64,000 bases of DNA from Alistipes sp. (GTDB lineage: Bacteria > Bacteroidota > Bacteroidia > Bacteroidales > Rikenellaceae), in contig JAFUOK010000056.1 in NCBI GenBank assembly GCA_017481925.1, forward strand, positions 1 to 64,000, in the 5' to 3' direction. The notes below the pieces were generated by a model, which ran no database searches, had not been told where the DNA came from, and saw only the letters and a program-made list of their open reading frames with translations. The position numbers and the translations under genes are program-made. Positions 8,607 through 17,285 of this stretch are shown here, in pieces; within the stretch, counting starts at the first letter, position 1, and each line of letters starts with the position of its first letter.

Positions 8607-8647
8607 GAGGTTGCTGACAGTAAGAAGATGTCGGCAACCTCTTTTTT
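8607..8647 (+). terminator. Rho-independent terminator
   Basis: A 13-bp stem (8607-8619 with 8629-8641, one G-T pair) around a 9-nt loop is followed by six T. It ends the DUF4465-phosphoesterase unit. The 310-nt gap from 8400 thus holds repeat copy A, this terminator and the galE promoter. Confidence 0.85.
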
Positions 8648-8680
8648 GAGAGAAGAGGGCGTTGTTTCGGTTTTTATATG

Positions 8681-8688
8681 TATATTTG
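8681..8688 (+). promoter_or_regulatory. -7 box of galE
   Basis: TATATTTG, matching TAnnTTTG, lies 21 nt before the galE ATG; TTG lies at 8662-8664. Confidence 0.65.
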
Positions 8689-8709
8689 CACGATAAAAAC
8701 AATCTATAT

Positions 8710-9735
8710 ATGAAAGAGATGGTACTTGTATCGGGCGGTGCGGGATATATCGGTTCGCATACGGCCGTTGAGTTGATCAATGCAGGCTACGACGTTGTGG
8801 TGGCCGACAACCTTTCGAATGCCGACCTGAGCGGCGTGGAGGGCGTGCGTAAGATTACGGGCGTCGATGTACCCTTTGTCGAGGTCGATTGTTGCGACAA
8901 GGAGGCCTTTCGCAAGGTGTTTAAGCAGTATAACTTTAACTCGGTGATCCACTTCGCTGCCTATAAGGCTGTGGGCGAGTCGGTTACCGACCCCATGAAA
9001 TATTATCGCAACAACCTCACTTCGTTCCTTAACGTGCTGGAGTTGATGCGCGAGGAGGGCCGTCAGAATGTGGTCTTCTCTTCGTCGGCAACGGTGTATG
9101 GCGAGGCTGATGAGTTGCCCGTGACGGAGCGTACGCCCCGCAAGCCTGCCACCTCGTCGTATGGCAACACGAAGCAGATCTGCGAGGACATCCTGCGCGA
9201 TGTGGCTACCGCCTATGGCGATGTGAAGGGTATCTCGCTGCGTTATTTCAACCCCATAGGTGCTCACCCCTCGGCTCTGATTGGCGAGCTGCCGCGTGGC
9301 GTGCCGCAGAACCTTGTTCCCTTCGTTACGCAGACTGCTGCGGGTGTGCGTGAGTGCCTGAGTGTCTTTGGCGACGACTATCCTACGCCCGACGGCTCGT
9401 GCCTGCGCGACTATATCGACGTTGTGGATCTGGCCAAGGCTCATGTTGTGGCTATCACACGTATGGTCGAGGGCAAGAACAAGCAGCCCTACGAGGTGTT
9501 CAACGTCGGCACGGGTAATGGCGTGTCGGTGAAGGAGCTTCTGGCAAGCTTCGAGCGTGTGAATGGCGTGAAGGTAAACCATAAGATTGCACCTCGCCGT
9601 GCCGGTGATGTGGTGGCTATCTGGGCCGATACGACGCTGGCTAACGAGGAGCTGGGCTGGCGTGCCGAGCGCACGTTGGATGAGACGCTGAAGTCGGCGT
9701 GGGAGTGGGAGAAAAATGTGCGCGGAATAAAATAA
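8710..9735 (+). CDS. galE: UDP-glucose 4-epimerase
   Basis: 341 aa from the ATG at 8710, chosen because it follows the promoter box and begins with the family N-terminus MKEMVLVSGGAGYIGSH. It interconverts UDP-glucose and UDP-galactose in the cytoplasm, the last Leloir step. Visible features are the NAD-binding GGAGYIG (9-15), SSSATVYG (124-131) with the catalytic Ser/Thr region, the YGNTK pair (Tyr151, Lys155) and the GalE-type LRYFNPIGAHPS. Length is normal for the family. It has its own promoter and is followed after 85 nt by an outer-membrane protein gene. Confidence 0.95.
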   Translation: MKEMVLVSGGAGYIGSHTAVELINAGYDVVVADNLSNADLSGVEGVRKITGVDVPFVEVDCCDKEAFRKVFKQYNFNSVIHFAAYKAVGESVTDPMKYYRNNLTSFLNVLELMREEGRQNVVFSSSATVYGEADELPVTERTPRKPATSSYGNTKQICEDILRDVATAYGDVKGISLRYFNPIGAHPSALIGELPRGVPQNLVPFVTQTAAGVRECLSVFGDDYPTPDGSCLRDYIDVVDLAKAHVVAITRMVEGKNKQPYEVFNVGTGNGVSVKELLASFERVNGVKVNHKIAPRRAGDVVAIWADTTLANEELGWRAERTLDETLKSAWEWEKNVRGIK

Positions 9736-9820
9736 TTCCGCCAAAAACACGTTAATGTATTGCCGCACGTTGCGGTGAAAGTATAAGCGAGCCTTCACGG
9801 AAGGCAATAAGAGAAAGCAG

Positions 9821-10486
9821 ATGAAGAAGTTTTTGATTTTTATGGTGTTTATGACTGTGTGCTGTGCTACGGCGCAGGCACAGCGTTACTACATCCCCAA
9901 ATACAAGCGTCAGCGCGAGGTGGTGGAGACCGATATGCACAAGCAGGATCGTAAGTGGACCATCACGCTGAGTGCGTCGTACGATCTGAGCCTGGGTATG
10001 CAGAACCGTATCAACTACAAGAACCGTGACGACATAGTGCGCTATGACGAGGAGGTCGATATGCACGGTGTGACAGCCGATTTGGGTATTGGTCGCAAGT
10101 TCGGCAGCCACATCACGGCAGGTCTATCGGCCGGCTTCAACTACTCCAACTCGCTGAAGTCTATCCCCGTACACGGCACCTTCCGCTACTACTACGGCAA
10201 GGCTGTGGCGACACGTCGCCACCGCTGGTTCAACTTCCTGGAGGTGGGTCCGCACTTCGTACTCGATGGTGGCTATAAGTCTATTGGCGCTTCGGGTGTT
10301 GTTGGTGGCGGTATCCGTGTGCTTGCGATGAAGTCGATGCGTCTGGACTTCCAGGCGGGCTATCGTCTGACACTGCTGCGCCCGACCTACAACCAGACGG
10401 GTAGTTACTTCCTGCCCGAGGATGTCGTGGACTACAAGCAGTTTATGCACGGCATAATGGTTGGTTTCAACCTTACACTCTTCTAA
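9821..10486 (+). CDS. Predicted small outer-membrane beta-barrel protein
   Basis: 221 aa with a signal peptide (MKKFLIFMVFMTVCCATAQAQ). The rest is rich in alternating hydrophobic/polar strands with aromatic girdles (for example WTITLSASYDLSLGM, AGLSAGFNYSN, MRLDFQAGYRLTLL) and ends in Phe, as outer-membrane barrels usually do. About eight to ten strands are plausible. A basic, Tyr-rich segment follows the signal (YYIPKYKRQREV). I do not recognise a named family and no function can be assigned. It ends in front of a good terminator and has no close partner gene. Confidence 0.6.
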   Translation: MKKFLIFMVFMTVCCATAQAQRYYIPKYKRQREVVETDMHKQDRKWTITLSASYDLSLGMQNRINYKNRDDIVRYDEEVDMHGVTADLGIGRKFGSHITAGLSAGFNYSNSLKSIPVHGTFRYYYGKAVATRRHRWFNFLEVGPHFVLDGGYKSIGASGVVGGGIRVLAMKSMRLDFQAGYRLTLLRPTYNQTGSYFLPEDVVDYKQFMHGIMVGFNLTLF

Positions 10487-10529
10487 CAGGGGGAGCGAGT
10501 AACAGGGGGAGCGAGTCAGATATAAGAGG

Positions 10530-10558
10530 GGTGTTGCCTGAGGGTAGCACCTTTTTTT
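10530..10558 (+). terminator. Rho-independent terminator
   Basis: A 9-bp stem GGTGTTGCC/GGTAGCACC with two G-T pairs and a 4-nt loop precedes seven T. Just upstream, AACAGGGGGAGCGAGT is directly repeated twice (about 10486-10517). Confidence 0.8.
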
Positions 10559-10563
10559 GTAGA

Positions 10564-10665
10564 AATAAGTGTAATAAGTGTAATACCTCATCCTATAACA
10601 CCTATTACACCTATTACACTTATAGCACCTATCTCAGCCCCTATCTCACCTCTATCTCCCTGATA
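10564..10665. repeat. Decamer repeat tract (third site)
   Basis: AAGTGTAATAAGTGTAAT is followed by ATAACACCTATTACACCTATT and C-rich CTATCTCACC units, the same unit types as at 1398-1547. The tract fills the space between the upstream terminator and the rplY promoter. Confidence 0.75.
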
Positions 10666-10679
10666 AATAGCCGAAAAAT

Positions 10680-10710
10680 TTTGTTTTTTTCGTTCGAAAC
10701 ACTATCTTTG
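10680..10710 (+). promoter_or_regulatory. Promoter of rplY-pth
   Basis: TTTG (10680-10683), a 19-nt spacer and TATCTTTG (10703-10710) give a consensus Bacteroidota promoter. Confidence 0.85.
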
Positions 10711-10847
10711 CACCCGATTCAGGCATAATGGGACCCGAGGGGTCGCTTTTGAGGGAGGCTTTTGGCGATAAGCCGAGGCTTGCAAGAGGGCGGTCGGAGC
10801 GGGTTGAGTAATGCCGTAGGTTTTAACAATTAAATATTACAAAAAAC
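10711..10847 (+). promoter_or_regulatory. Long structured 5' leader of rplY
   Basis: About 135 nt separate the promoter from the rplY ATG. Local hairpins GACCC/GGGTC (10732-10744) and GGCTT/AAGCC (10757-10774) lie between two long-range helices, ACCCG/CGGGT (10712-10716 with 10800-10804) and GGCAT/ATGCC (10722-10726 with 10811-10815). The long-range helices cross, so they form a pseudoknot or alternate. An autoregulatory ribosomal-protein leader is a reasonable guess; no known class is recognised. Confidence 0.45.
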
Positions 10848-11414
10848 ATGAAAACACTTCAGATTCAGGCCGCTGTGCGTGCCGATTTCGGTAAGAAGTC
10901 TGCTAAGGCTTGCCGTCGTGAGGGTCAGATCCCTTGTATTCTTTATGGTGGTGGTGAGGAGGTTGCATTCACCGTTGACACTAAGGCTGTAAAGCCCTTG
11001 ATCTACACTCCCAACTCTTACATCGTTGAGATCGATATCGACGGTAAGGTTGAGAAGGCCGTAATGCGTGAGGTACAGTTCCACCCCGTACGCGAGCAGA
11101 TTCTCCACATCGACTTCTACCGTGTTCAGGAGGGTAAGCCCGTAGCAATCGCTATCCCCGTACGTTTGACTGGTAACGCTGCCGGTGTTAAGGTTGGTGG
11201 TAAGTTGGCTCAGTCAGCTCGTAAGCTTACCGTTAAGGCATTGGAGGAGCACTTGCCCGATGAGATCGTTGTAGACGTAACTCCTTTGAACGTAGGTCAG
11301 ACCATCTTCGTAGGCGATCTTCAGTTCGAGAATCTTCAGTTTGTTACTCCCGCTACGACTGCCGTTTGCGCCGTTCGCGTAACTCGTGCAACTCGTGCCG
11401 CACAGCAGCAGTAA
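10848..11414 (+). CDS. rplY: 50S ribosomal protein L25/general stress protein Ctc
   Basis: 188 aa, the long Ctc form: an N-terminal L25 beta-barrel that binds 5S rRNA (about residues 1-95, with DFGKKSAKACRREGQIPCILYGGGE and HFYRV-like IDFYRVQEG) and a C-terminal TL5/Ctc domain (about 96-185). The tail ARRAAQQQ-like end is basic and Gln-rich. Codon use leans strongly to GGT, CGT, GTA and GCT, as expected for a highly expressed gene and unlike most neighbours. It is followed after 12 nt by pth, a conserved pairing. Confidence 0.93.
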   Translation: MKTLQIQAAVRADFGKKSAKACRREGQIPCILYGGGEEVAFTVDTKAVKPLIYTPNSYIVEIDIDGKVEKAVMREVQFHPVREQILHIDFYRVQEGKPVAIAIPVRLTGNAAGVKVGGKLAQSARKLTVKALEEHLPDEIVVDVTPLNVGQTIFVGDLQFENLQFVTPATTAVCAVRVTRATRAAQQQ

Positions 11415-11426
11415 TAAGCCGCGAAG

Positions 11427-11990
11427 ATGAAATATCTTGTTGTAGGATTGGGTAACATCGGCGCCGAGTACGCCGCCACCCGTCACAACATTGGATTCCG
11501 TGTGTTGGATGCCTTGGCTGAGGCATCCAACGTCACTTTTATGGCATCACGTTATGGCTCCACGGCTACCGTGCGCCATAAGGGTCGCCAGATTCTGCTG
11601 CTCAAGCCCTCGACCTATATGAACCTCTCGGGTAAGGCCGTGCGCTATTGGATGGAGCAGGAGAAGATACCCATCGAGAACCTGCTCGTCATCTCGGACG
11701 ACATAGCTCTGCCGTTTGGTCAGTTGCGTATGCGTAAGAAGGGTAGCGCGGGCGGTCACAATGGCTTGAAGAACATCTCCGAGCTGCTGGGTCGCGAGGA
11801 TTATGCCCGTATGCGTTTTGGTGTGGGTGGCGACTTCGCCCGTGGTCATCAGGTCGATTATGTGTTGGGCGAGTGGACCGACGAGGAGCAGAAGGCTATG
11901 CCCGAGAGGCTGAAAGTCTTTTGTGACGCTATACTCTCGTTTGCCTGCGTTGGGCCAGATCTGACGATGAATACATTTAATAAAAAATAG
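11427..11990 (+). CDS. pth: Peptidyl-tRNA hydrolase
   Basis: 187 aa, normal for Pth. It releases peptides from stalled peptidyl-tRNA in the cytoplasm. The active-site residues are all visible: Asn10 and catalytic His20 in GNIGAEYAATRHNIGF, STYMNLSGKAV (62-72), the Asp pair SDDI (90-93) and GSAGGHNGLK (106-115). It forms an operon with rplY. The stop codon lies within the upstream arm of the terminator hairpin. Confidence 0.95.
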   Translation: MKYLVVGLGNIGAEYAATRHNIGFRVLDALAEASNVTFMASRYGSTATVRHKGRQILLLKPSTYMNLSGKAVRYWMEQEKIPIENLLVISDDIALPFGQLRMRKKGSAGGHNGLKNISELLGREDYARMRFGVGGDFARGHQVDYVLGEWTDEEQKAMPERLKVFCDAILSFACVGPDLTMNTFNKK

Positions 11991-12016
11991 GGTGCCCATC
12001 GGGACACCCTATTTTT
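11983..12016. terminator. Bidirectional terminator between pth and the SDR gene
   Basis: AAAAATAGGGTG pairs with CACCCTATTTTT around an inner CCC/GGG helix; A and T runs on both sides serve the two convergent genes. Confidence 0.85.
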
Positions 12017-12029
12017 ATATATATCCTTA

Positions 12030-12800
12030 TTAGATACAAGTATAACCACCATCAACAGCAATATTCTGACCATTGACATAGGTGCTTGTCGGTGCGGCGA
12101 GGAAGATAGCGCATGAGTCCAGCTCGCCAGCCTTGCCGTAGCGCTGCAACGGGATGTTGCTCTTGGCGATAGCCTGGAAGTAGTCGCTGTCCAGCGTAGC
12201 GGTTGTAAGGTCGGTGTAGAAGTAACCCGGGCAGATAGAGTTCACCGTGATGCCGTGCTTGCCCCACTCGGCAGCCAGCGCACGTGTGAGGTTCACCACA
12301 CCACCCTTTGCTGCGTGGTAGGGTGCGCTACCTACGATCATATTACCTACCAGACCATACATCGAAGCGATGTTGATGATACGGCCATACTTCGCCTTGA
12401 TCATCTCCTTGCCAAACTCGCGCGCGCATACGAATGTGCCGAACAGATCGATCTGCATCTCGTGCTTGAACTGCTCGTCGGTAATATCCTCGGCATTGGC
12501 CACAGCACCCGTGCCGGCGTTGTTGACCAGAATATCCACACGGCCAAATTTTTCCATTGTAGCCTTAACAGCGGCCTGAACCATCTCTGTATTTGTAATA
12601 TCGCAAGCCACGGGCAGCACCTCTACGCCAAACTCCTCGTGGATAGCCTTGGCATTCTCCTCCAACAGATTCATGCGGCGTGCAAGCAGTACCAGATTAG
12701 CACCCTGATTAGCAAAGGCCTTGGCCATCTGCAGACCCAGACCTGCTGAGGCTCCCGTAACAACGGCAACCTGTCCCGTAAGATCGAAATAATTTTTCAT
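12030..12800 (-). CDS. Short-chain dehydrogenase/reductase (gluconate 5-dehydrogenase-like)
   Basis: 256 aa from the ATG at 12800; a GTG two codons upstream is possible but less likely. Classical SDR motifs: TGASAGLG (15-22), NNAG (93-96), catalytic Ser146, and Tyr161/Lys165 in YHAAK, followed by PGYFYTDLT. The sequence resembles the gluconate 5-dehydrogenase/IdnO group, which interconverts 5-ketogluconate and gluconate with NADP, but SDR substrates are hard to call from motifs. It is monocistronic with its own promoter (12875-12882). Confidence 0.8.
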   Translation of the reverse strand: MKNYFDLTGQVAVVTGASAGLGLQMAKAFANQGANLVLLARRMNLLEENAKAIHEEFGVEVLPVACDITNTEMVQAAVKATMEKFGRVDILVNNAGTGAVANAEDITDEQFKHEMQIDLFGTFVCAREFGKEMIKAKYGRIINIASMYGLVGNMIVGSAPYHAAKGGVVNLTRALAAEWGKHGITVNSICPGYFYTDLTTATLDSDYFQAIAKSNIPLQRYGKAGELDSCAIFLAAPTSTYVNGQNIAVDGGYTCI

Positions 12801-12874
12801 ATTCACTATATTTTAGATTATTCTAACATTTCTCGATTGCACAACAACCTTGTTGGACAACCTCGTAGCACAAA

Positions 12875-12882
12875 CAAAGATA
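12875..12882 (-). promoter_or_regulatory. -7 box of the SDR gene
   Basis: TATCTTTG on the minus strand, about 75 nt upstream of the start codon, implying a leader of about 70 nt. Confidence 0.6.
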
Positions 12883-12946
12883 TTAATATTTTTTCGAAAT
12901 GAACCTCTTGTTAGCATAAATATACGCATATCATAGCATAAAAATG

Positions 12947-12975
12947 CCCCATAGGATTGTTGCTCTCCTATGGGG
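12947..12975 (-). terminator. Terminator of the YitT-family gene
   Basis: A perfect 10-bp stem CCCCATAGGA/TCCTATGGGG with a 9-nt loop is followed on the minus strand by GCATTTTTAT. Confidence 0.8.
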
Positions 12976-13006
12976 TAAACAATATATAGTGTTGTTTTTC
13001 GAAGGT

Positions 13007-13915
13007 TTAGATCTTGTTCAGCGCCTCGAAGCCCTGTCCATAAACACCCATTACAGAACCCATCGTGATAAAGGCTCGCTCGTCTATTCTACGTGCAATC
13101 TTCAGGATTCCCGACGCGTCACGCTTGCGGCATACGACCATCACAATCTTGCACTCCGACTTGGTGTACCAGCCCTTGCCGTCGATGATCGTCACGCCAC
13201 GGCGTGCCTCCAGATTGATGGCGTCGGCTATGGCCTCATACTCGGGCGAGATGATGAATATCTGGCTCGACTGCTGATTACCCGACTGAATCATATCAAC
13301 CGTGTAGCCGAACACAGCCACCATAATATAACCGTAGATGACCATTGCAATACCCGTCGCAAGATCCGTTGCGATGAAGAGCGAACTGCCGATGATGAAG
13401 AAGTCGCTCGAGATGACGATTTTGCCGTAACTAACTGTCTTGTATTTGTTTATAATCATCGCCACGATGTCCGTGCCTCCCGTCGAACCACCCTGGCTAA
13501 AACTCAACGCTACGCCTATACCGGCCAGCACAGCACCCAGGATTACGAGCAGGATATTGTGCGAGTCGATATTTTCGGTGTATATCGCCAGAATGTTTTC
13601 GGGCACGACGATACCCACCACATCCATCGCCACCGACAACATCGCAATGCAGAAGATGGTTTTTATGCCGAAGTTCCATCCCACGATAAATCCGGCCGCA
13701 ATGAGCAGCAGGGCGTTGATGATAAATACAAATGTACCGATCGAGATTGCGGGGAAGAGCGCATTGAAAATCATAGAGAGGCCCGTAGCGCCGCCACCCA
13801 TACCTCCTGCGGGCATTACGCATGCCACCCAACCGAAGGCGTACAAAAACATACCGACGGTCATCAGCAGATACTCCTTGATGCCTACGGCAACTTTTGA
13901 AAATGTCAAATTCAT
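13007..13915 (-). CDS. YitT family membrane protein (DUF161/DUF2179)
   Basis: 302 aa. About five or six transmembrane helices fill residues 15-215, with a Gly-rich loop CVMPAGGMGGGATGLSMI after the first. The C-terminal cytoplasmic domain of about 80 residues (from roughly 220; ...ARRGVTIIDGKGWYTKSECKIVMVV) is the DUF2179 ACT-like fold. YitT proteins are widespread integral membrane proteins without an established biochemical role. A terminator follows the gene and it appears monocistronic. Confidence 0.88.
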   Translation of the reverse strand: MNLTFSKVAVGIKEYLLMTVGMFLYAFGWVACVMPAGGMGGGATGLSMIFNALFPAISIGTFVFIINALLLIAAGFIVGWNFGIKTIFCIAMLSVAMDVVGIVVPENILAIYTENIDSHNILLVILGAVLAGIGVALSFSQGGSTGGTDIVAMIINKYKTVSYGKIVISSDFFIIGSSLFIATDLATGIAMVIYGYIMVAVFGYTVDMIQSGNQQSSQIFIISPEYEAIADAINLEARRGVTIIDGKGWYTKSECKIVMVVCRKRDASGILKIARRIDERAFITMGSVMGVYGQGFEALNKI

Positions 13916-13973
13916 AACCTAACCACTTATAAATCGTAATCGAAAAGCGAAAATACGTTAATAAAATATAGTA

Positions 13974-14936
13974 TTACGGCTTTTCGGCCGCAAATATATT
14001 AAAAATTTCTCCTTGGTGTACATTTTTCTCCTCCAATCTTTTATCGAGCATTGCCAAAAGCGTCTCATTTCGCACCAAACCCCACCCCTCGGTGTGGTGA
14101 TAGCGGGGTGGCGCTTCGCCCGCAAAGCGCTCCACGACGATGTCGGGACGCAGTCGGCGCAGAATCTCTATAAAGAGGTCGATATACTCCTCGACGCTCC
14201 AGAAGCGGAACCGCTCGGGGTGGCGATCGTACTCCTCGGCAAGAGCCGTACCACGGAATAGTTGCAGCTGATGAAACTTTATCGTTGTGAGGGGCAGCGA
14301 GTTAATCTTCTCCACCTGATCGATGAGCATCTCATCGCTCTCGCCCGGCAGCCCCAAAATAAAGTGAGCTCCGCAGTGTATGCCACGCTCGGCCGTGAGG
14401 CGTATGGCTCGCTCGGCTGTGGCGAAGTCGTGACCTCGGTTTATGCGGGCAAGTGTCTGGTCGTAGCACGACTCCACGCCATACTCTATGGTGACATATT
14501 TCTCTTTGGCGAGCGAAGCAAAATAATCCAGCTTCTGCACATCCACGCAGTCGGGGCGTGTGCCTACCACGATACCTGCAATCGAGGGGTGGGCGAGCGC
14601 CTCGTTGTAGCACTCCTGCAGACGCTCCAACGGTGCATAAGTATTCGAAAATGACTGAAAATAGGCGAGATACTGCTCGGCCGTGCGGTAGCGGCGGCGA
14701 TGAAACTCCACGCCCTCGTTGATCTGCTCGGTGATGCTCTTTCGGGGGTCGCAGTACGATGGTGTGAAGGCCGCATTGTTGCAGAATGTGCAGCCGCCCA
14801 TGGAGATTGAGCCGTCACGATTGGGGCAGGTGAAGCCTGCGTTCACGGTCACCTTCTGCATTCGGTGGCCGAACGTGCGCTTAAAGTGTGCCGCGTAGGA
14901 GTTGAAGCGGCGCCTATCGCCCCAGGGGTAAATCAT
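13974..14936 (-). CDS. TIGR01212-family radical SAM protein (YhcC-like)
   Basis: 320 aa. The 4Fe-4S cysteines fit the YhcC spacing, Cys37 in FTCPNRDG and Cys49/Cys52 in GGCTFC. Downstream are VGTRPDCV, IEYGVES and HFILGLPGE, conserved SAM-barrel elements of the family. The N-terminal DRRRFNSYAAHFKRTFG is also the family opening. The reaction is not established. It lies divergent from priA, 102 nt apart, with no codirectional partner. Confidence 0.88.
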   Translation of the reverse strand: MIYPWGDRRRFNSYAAHFKRTFGHRMQKVTVNAGFTCPNRDGSISMGGCTFCNNAAFTPSYCDPRKSITEQINEGVEFHRRRYRTAEQYLAYFQSFSNTYAPLERLQECYNEALAHPSIAGIVVGTRPDCVDVQKLDYFASLAKEKYVTIEYGVESCYDQTLARINRGHDFATAERAIRLTAERGIHCGAHFILGLPGESDEMLIDQVEKINSLPLTTIKFHQLQLFRGTALAEEYDRHPERFRFWSVEEYIDLFIEILRRLRPDIVVERFAGEAPPRYHHTEGWGLVRNETLLAMLDKRLEEKNVHQGEIFNIFAAEKP

Positions 14937-15023
14937 CTTCTTCCGAGATTGTTGTTACTGCAAAAGTAACTATTCCGTGGTGAAAAAAGCGTCGTGCGAC
15001 CGATTTTCTTGTAGAAAAATTGC

Positions 15024-15031
15024 TACCTTTG
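15024..15031 (+). promoter_or_regulatory. -7 box of priA, very close to the start codon
   Basis: TACCTTTG ends 7 nt before the priA ATG, so transcription should begin at or within a few bases of the start codon. A good -33 element at the usual spacing is not obvious. Confidence 0.55.
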
Positions 15032-15038
15032 GATTCAA

Positions 15039-17285
15039 ATGCCACTTTTTGCCGACATAGTACTGCCGCTGGCGCAACCAGCCTACTGTTTCTCCGTGCC
15101 CGAGGGTGCGGAGGGCGACGCTCTGCGTGTGGGTGATGCCGTGGCGGTGCAGTTCGGCCCGAAGAATATATATACGGGCATTGTGTGGCGTCTGCACGAC
15201 GAGCGTCCCAACGTGAAACGCCTAAAACCTGTCGGTCGCAGGCTCTATGAGAGCCCGCTGCTCGATGAGCGGATGCGCGCATTGTGGGAGTGGATGGCCG
15301 ACTACTATATGTGTACGCTGGGCGAGGTGATGCGTATGGCTCTGCCCTCGCTCATCAAGCCACAGGGGGGCTCTGCGGAGGAGTTTTCGCGCGATGAGTA
15401 TCATCTGCCCGTGGAGACCTACCTGCAACTCTCCGAGCCGTGGAACGAGCAGACCCTGCAAGCCGAGTGCGACCGCATAGCACGCCGTGCGCCACGCCGC
15501 AGTGAGGTGCTAAGGCAGATTCTGCAACTCCACACACAGATGCCGGAGGGCATACCACGCCGTTTGGTGGATTGCGACTCTACACAGATCGCCGCCCTTC
15601 GCAAGGCGGGATATATTTCTACTTTTAGTCGTGAGCGCACTTTGGAGCGTGATGAGGAGAGGCTTTTCCTGTTGCCTACGCTGACCCGTGAGCAGCAACG
15701 TGCCGCCGATGAGATACGCTCCACACAAGGTGTGCACCTTCTGCGAGGCGTCACGGGTTCGGGAAAGACCGAGGTCTATATGTCGCTCATCGGCGAGGTG
15801 CTTGCCCGTGGTGGCGATGTGCTGATGCTCGTTCCCGAGATAGCCCTCACGTCGCAACTCATCGAACGTATGGAGCGGGTCTTTGGCTCGTGTGTAGCAT
15901 CCTATCACTCGCGTATTACGCCCCAGCGCCGCACGGCAACCTACTTGCGACTGCTACACAGCAGCGGTGGTGAACTTGTTATCGGAGCCCGTTCGGCTCT
16001 GTTCTTGCCCCTAAGACACTTGCAACTCGTTGTGGTGGACGAGGAGCACGACACAAGCTATAAGCAGAGCGACACGGCACCCCGCTATCATGGCCGCGAT
16101 GTGGCCATCGTACTGGCTTCGTTGTATGGCGCATCGGTGGTGTTGGGCAGTGCCACGCCTTCGCTCGAGAGTTATGCCAATGCCCGTTGGGGTAAATATG
16201 GATATTCCACTCTTACAGAACGTTACGGCGGAGCACAACCTCCCCGCATCATCATATCTGACACGATGCGCTCCCTCAGGCGTGGCGAGCGCCGCACACA
16301 CTTTAATCAGGTGCTTGTGAATTCCATCGCCGCGGCTTTGGAGCGTGGCGAGCAGATTATGCTCTTCCAGAATCGTCGTGGCTTTGCCCCCTTTGTGCAG
16401 TGCCGTGGCTGTGGCTGGACACCCCGCTGTCCGCATTGTAACGTAACCCTTACCGAGCACCGCTCGTCGGGACGTATGGAGTGCCACTACTGCGGTTATA
16501 CGGCTGCCGTGCCCCGCTCCTGTCCGCAGTGCGAGACGGCCGACATGAAACCTATGGGCTTTGGCACGGAGCGCGCCGAGGAGGCTATCGCTACGCTCTT
16601 CCCCGCGGCTCGCGTGGCACGCCTCGATCGCGATACCACCACCTCGGAGAGTGCCTACCGACGCATCATCCGCTCCTTCGAGGCGGGCGAGACGGATATC
16701 CTGGTCGGCACGCAGATGATAACCAAGGGCTTCGACTTTGGACGTGTGGCGGTGGTGGGCGTTCTCAATGCCGACAACCTGCTCTACTCGCCCGATTTCC
16801 GCGCCTCGGAACGAGCCTTTGCGCTGATGACGCAGGTGGCAGGTCGTGCGGGTCGCCGACAGAGCGAGGGTGTGGTTATTGTGCAGACCTCCGAGCCTGA
16901 CAATCAGGTTATTGGCTGGGTGGCACGTGGCGACTACGACGCTATGGCTCGCACGGAACTTATGGACCGCCACGCCTTCTCATATCCGCCCTACGCCCGA
17001 CTGGTGCAACTCACGCTCTACTCCGAAGATGTGCAGGCGTTGCGCCGAGCGACGTTTGCCCTGACCGAGCGCCTGCGTGAAAAATTTGGTCGCCGTGTGT
17101 CGGGCCCCGTAGCACCACCCATCGACCGCATCCGTGGCGAGTATATCCTGCGCCTGTTGCTCAAAATCGAAAATGGCCGCTCGATGGCGCGTGCCCGCGA
17201 GCTACTGCGTGAGGTTCTTGCGCAGATGCAGCAGCAGGCGGAGTTCAAACAGATAAAAGTTGTCATCGATGTCGATCCTCAATAG
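15039..17285 (+). CDS. priA: Primosomal protein N' (replication restart helicase PriA)
   Basis: 748 aa, normal for PriA. It binds stalled forks and reloads the replicative helicase. An N-terminal 3'-DNA-binding domain (1-105) precedes a winged-helix region. The helicase core has Walker A GVTGSGKT (about 237-244) and DEEH (about 333-336). The zinc-binding insert carries eight Cys in CxxC pairs (CRGCG, CPHC, CHYCG, CPQC, about 453-490). The late motif QVAGRAGR is present. It overlaps comF by 17 nt. The promoter box lies almost on the ATG. Confidence 0.95.
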   Translation: MPLFADIVLPLAQPAYCFSVPEGAEGDALRVGDAVAVQFGPKNIYTGIVWRLHDERPNVKRLKPVGRRLYESPLLDERMRALWEWMADYYMCTLGEVMRMALPSLIKPQGGSAEEFSRDEYHLPVETYLQLSEPWNEQTLQAECDRIARRAPRRSEVLRQILQLHTQMPEGIPRRLVDCDSTQIAALRKAGYISTFSRERTLERDEERLFLLPTLTREQQRAADEIRSTQGVHLLRGVTGSGKTEVYMSLIGEVLARGGDVLMLVPEIALTSQLIERMERVFGSCVASYHSRITPQRRTATYLRLLHSSGGELVIGARSALFLPLRHLQLVVVDEEHDTSYKQSDTAPRYHGRDVAIVLASLYGASVVLGSATPSLESYANARWGKYGYSTLTERYGGAQPPRIIISDTMRSLRRGERRTHFNQVLVNSIAAALERGEQIMLFQNRRGFAPFVQCRGCGWTPRCPHCNVTLTEHRSSGRMECHYCGYTAAVPRSCPQCETADMKPMGFGTERAEEAIATLFPAARVARLDRDTTTSESAYRRIIRSFEAGETDILVGTQMITKGFDFGRVAVVGVLNADNLLYSPDFRASERAFALMTQVAGRAGRRQSEGVVIVQTSEPDNQVIGWVARGDYDAMARTELMDRHAFSYPPYARLVQLTLYSEDVQALRRATFALTERLREKFGRRVSGPVAPPIDRIRGEYILRLLLKIENGRSMARARELLREVLAQMQQQAEFKQIKVVIDVDPQ

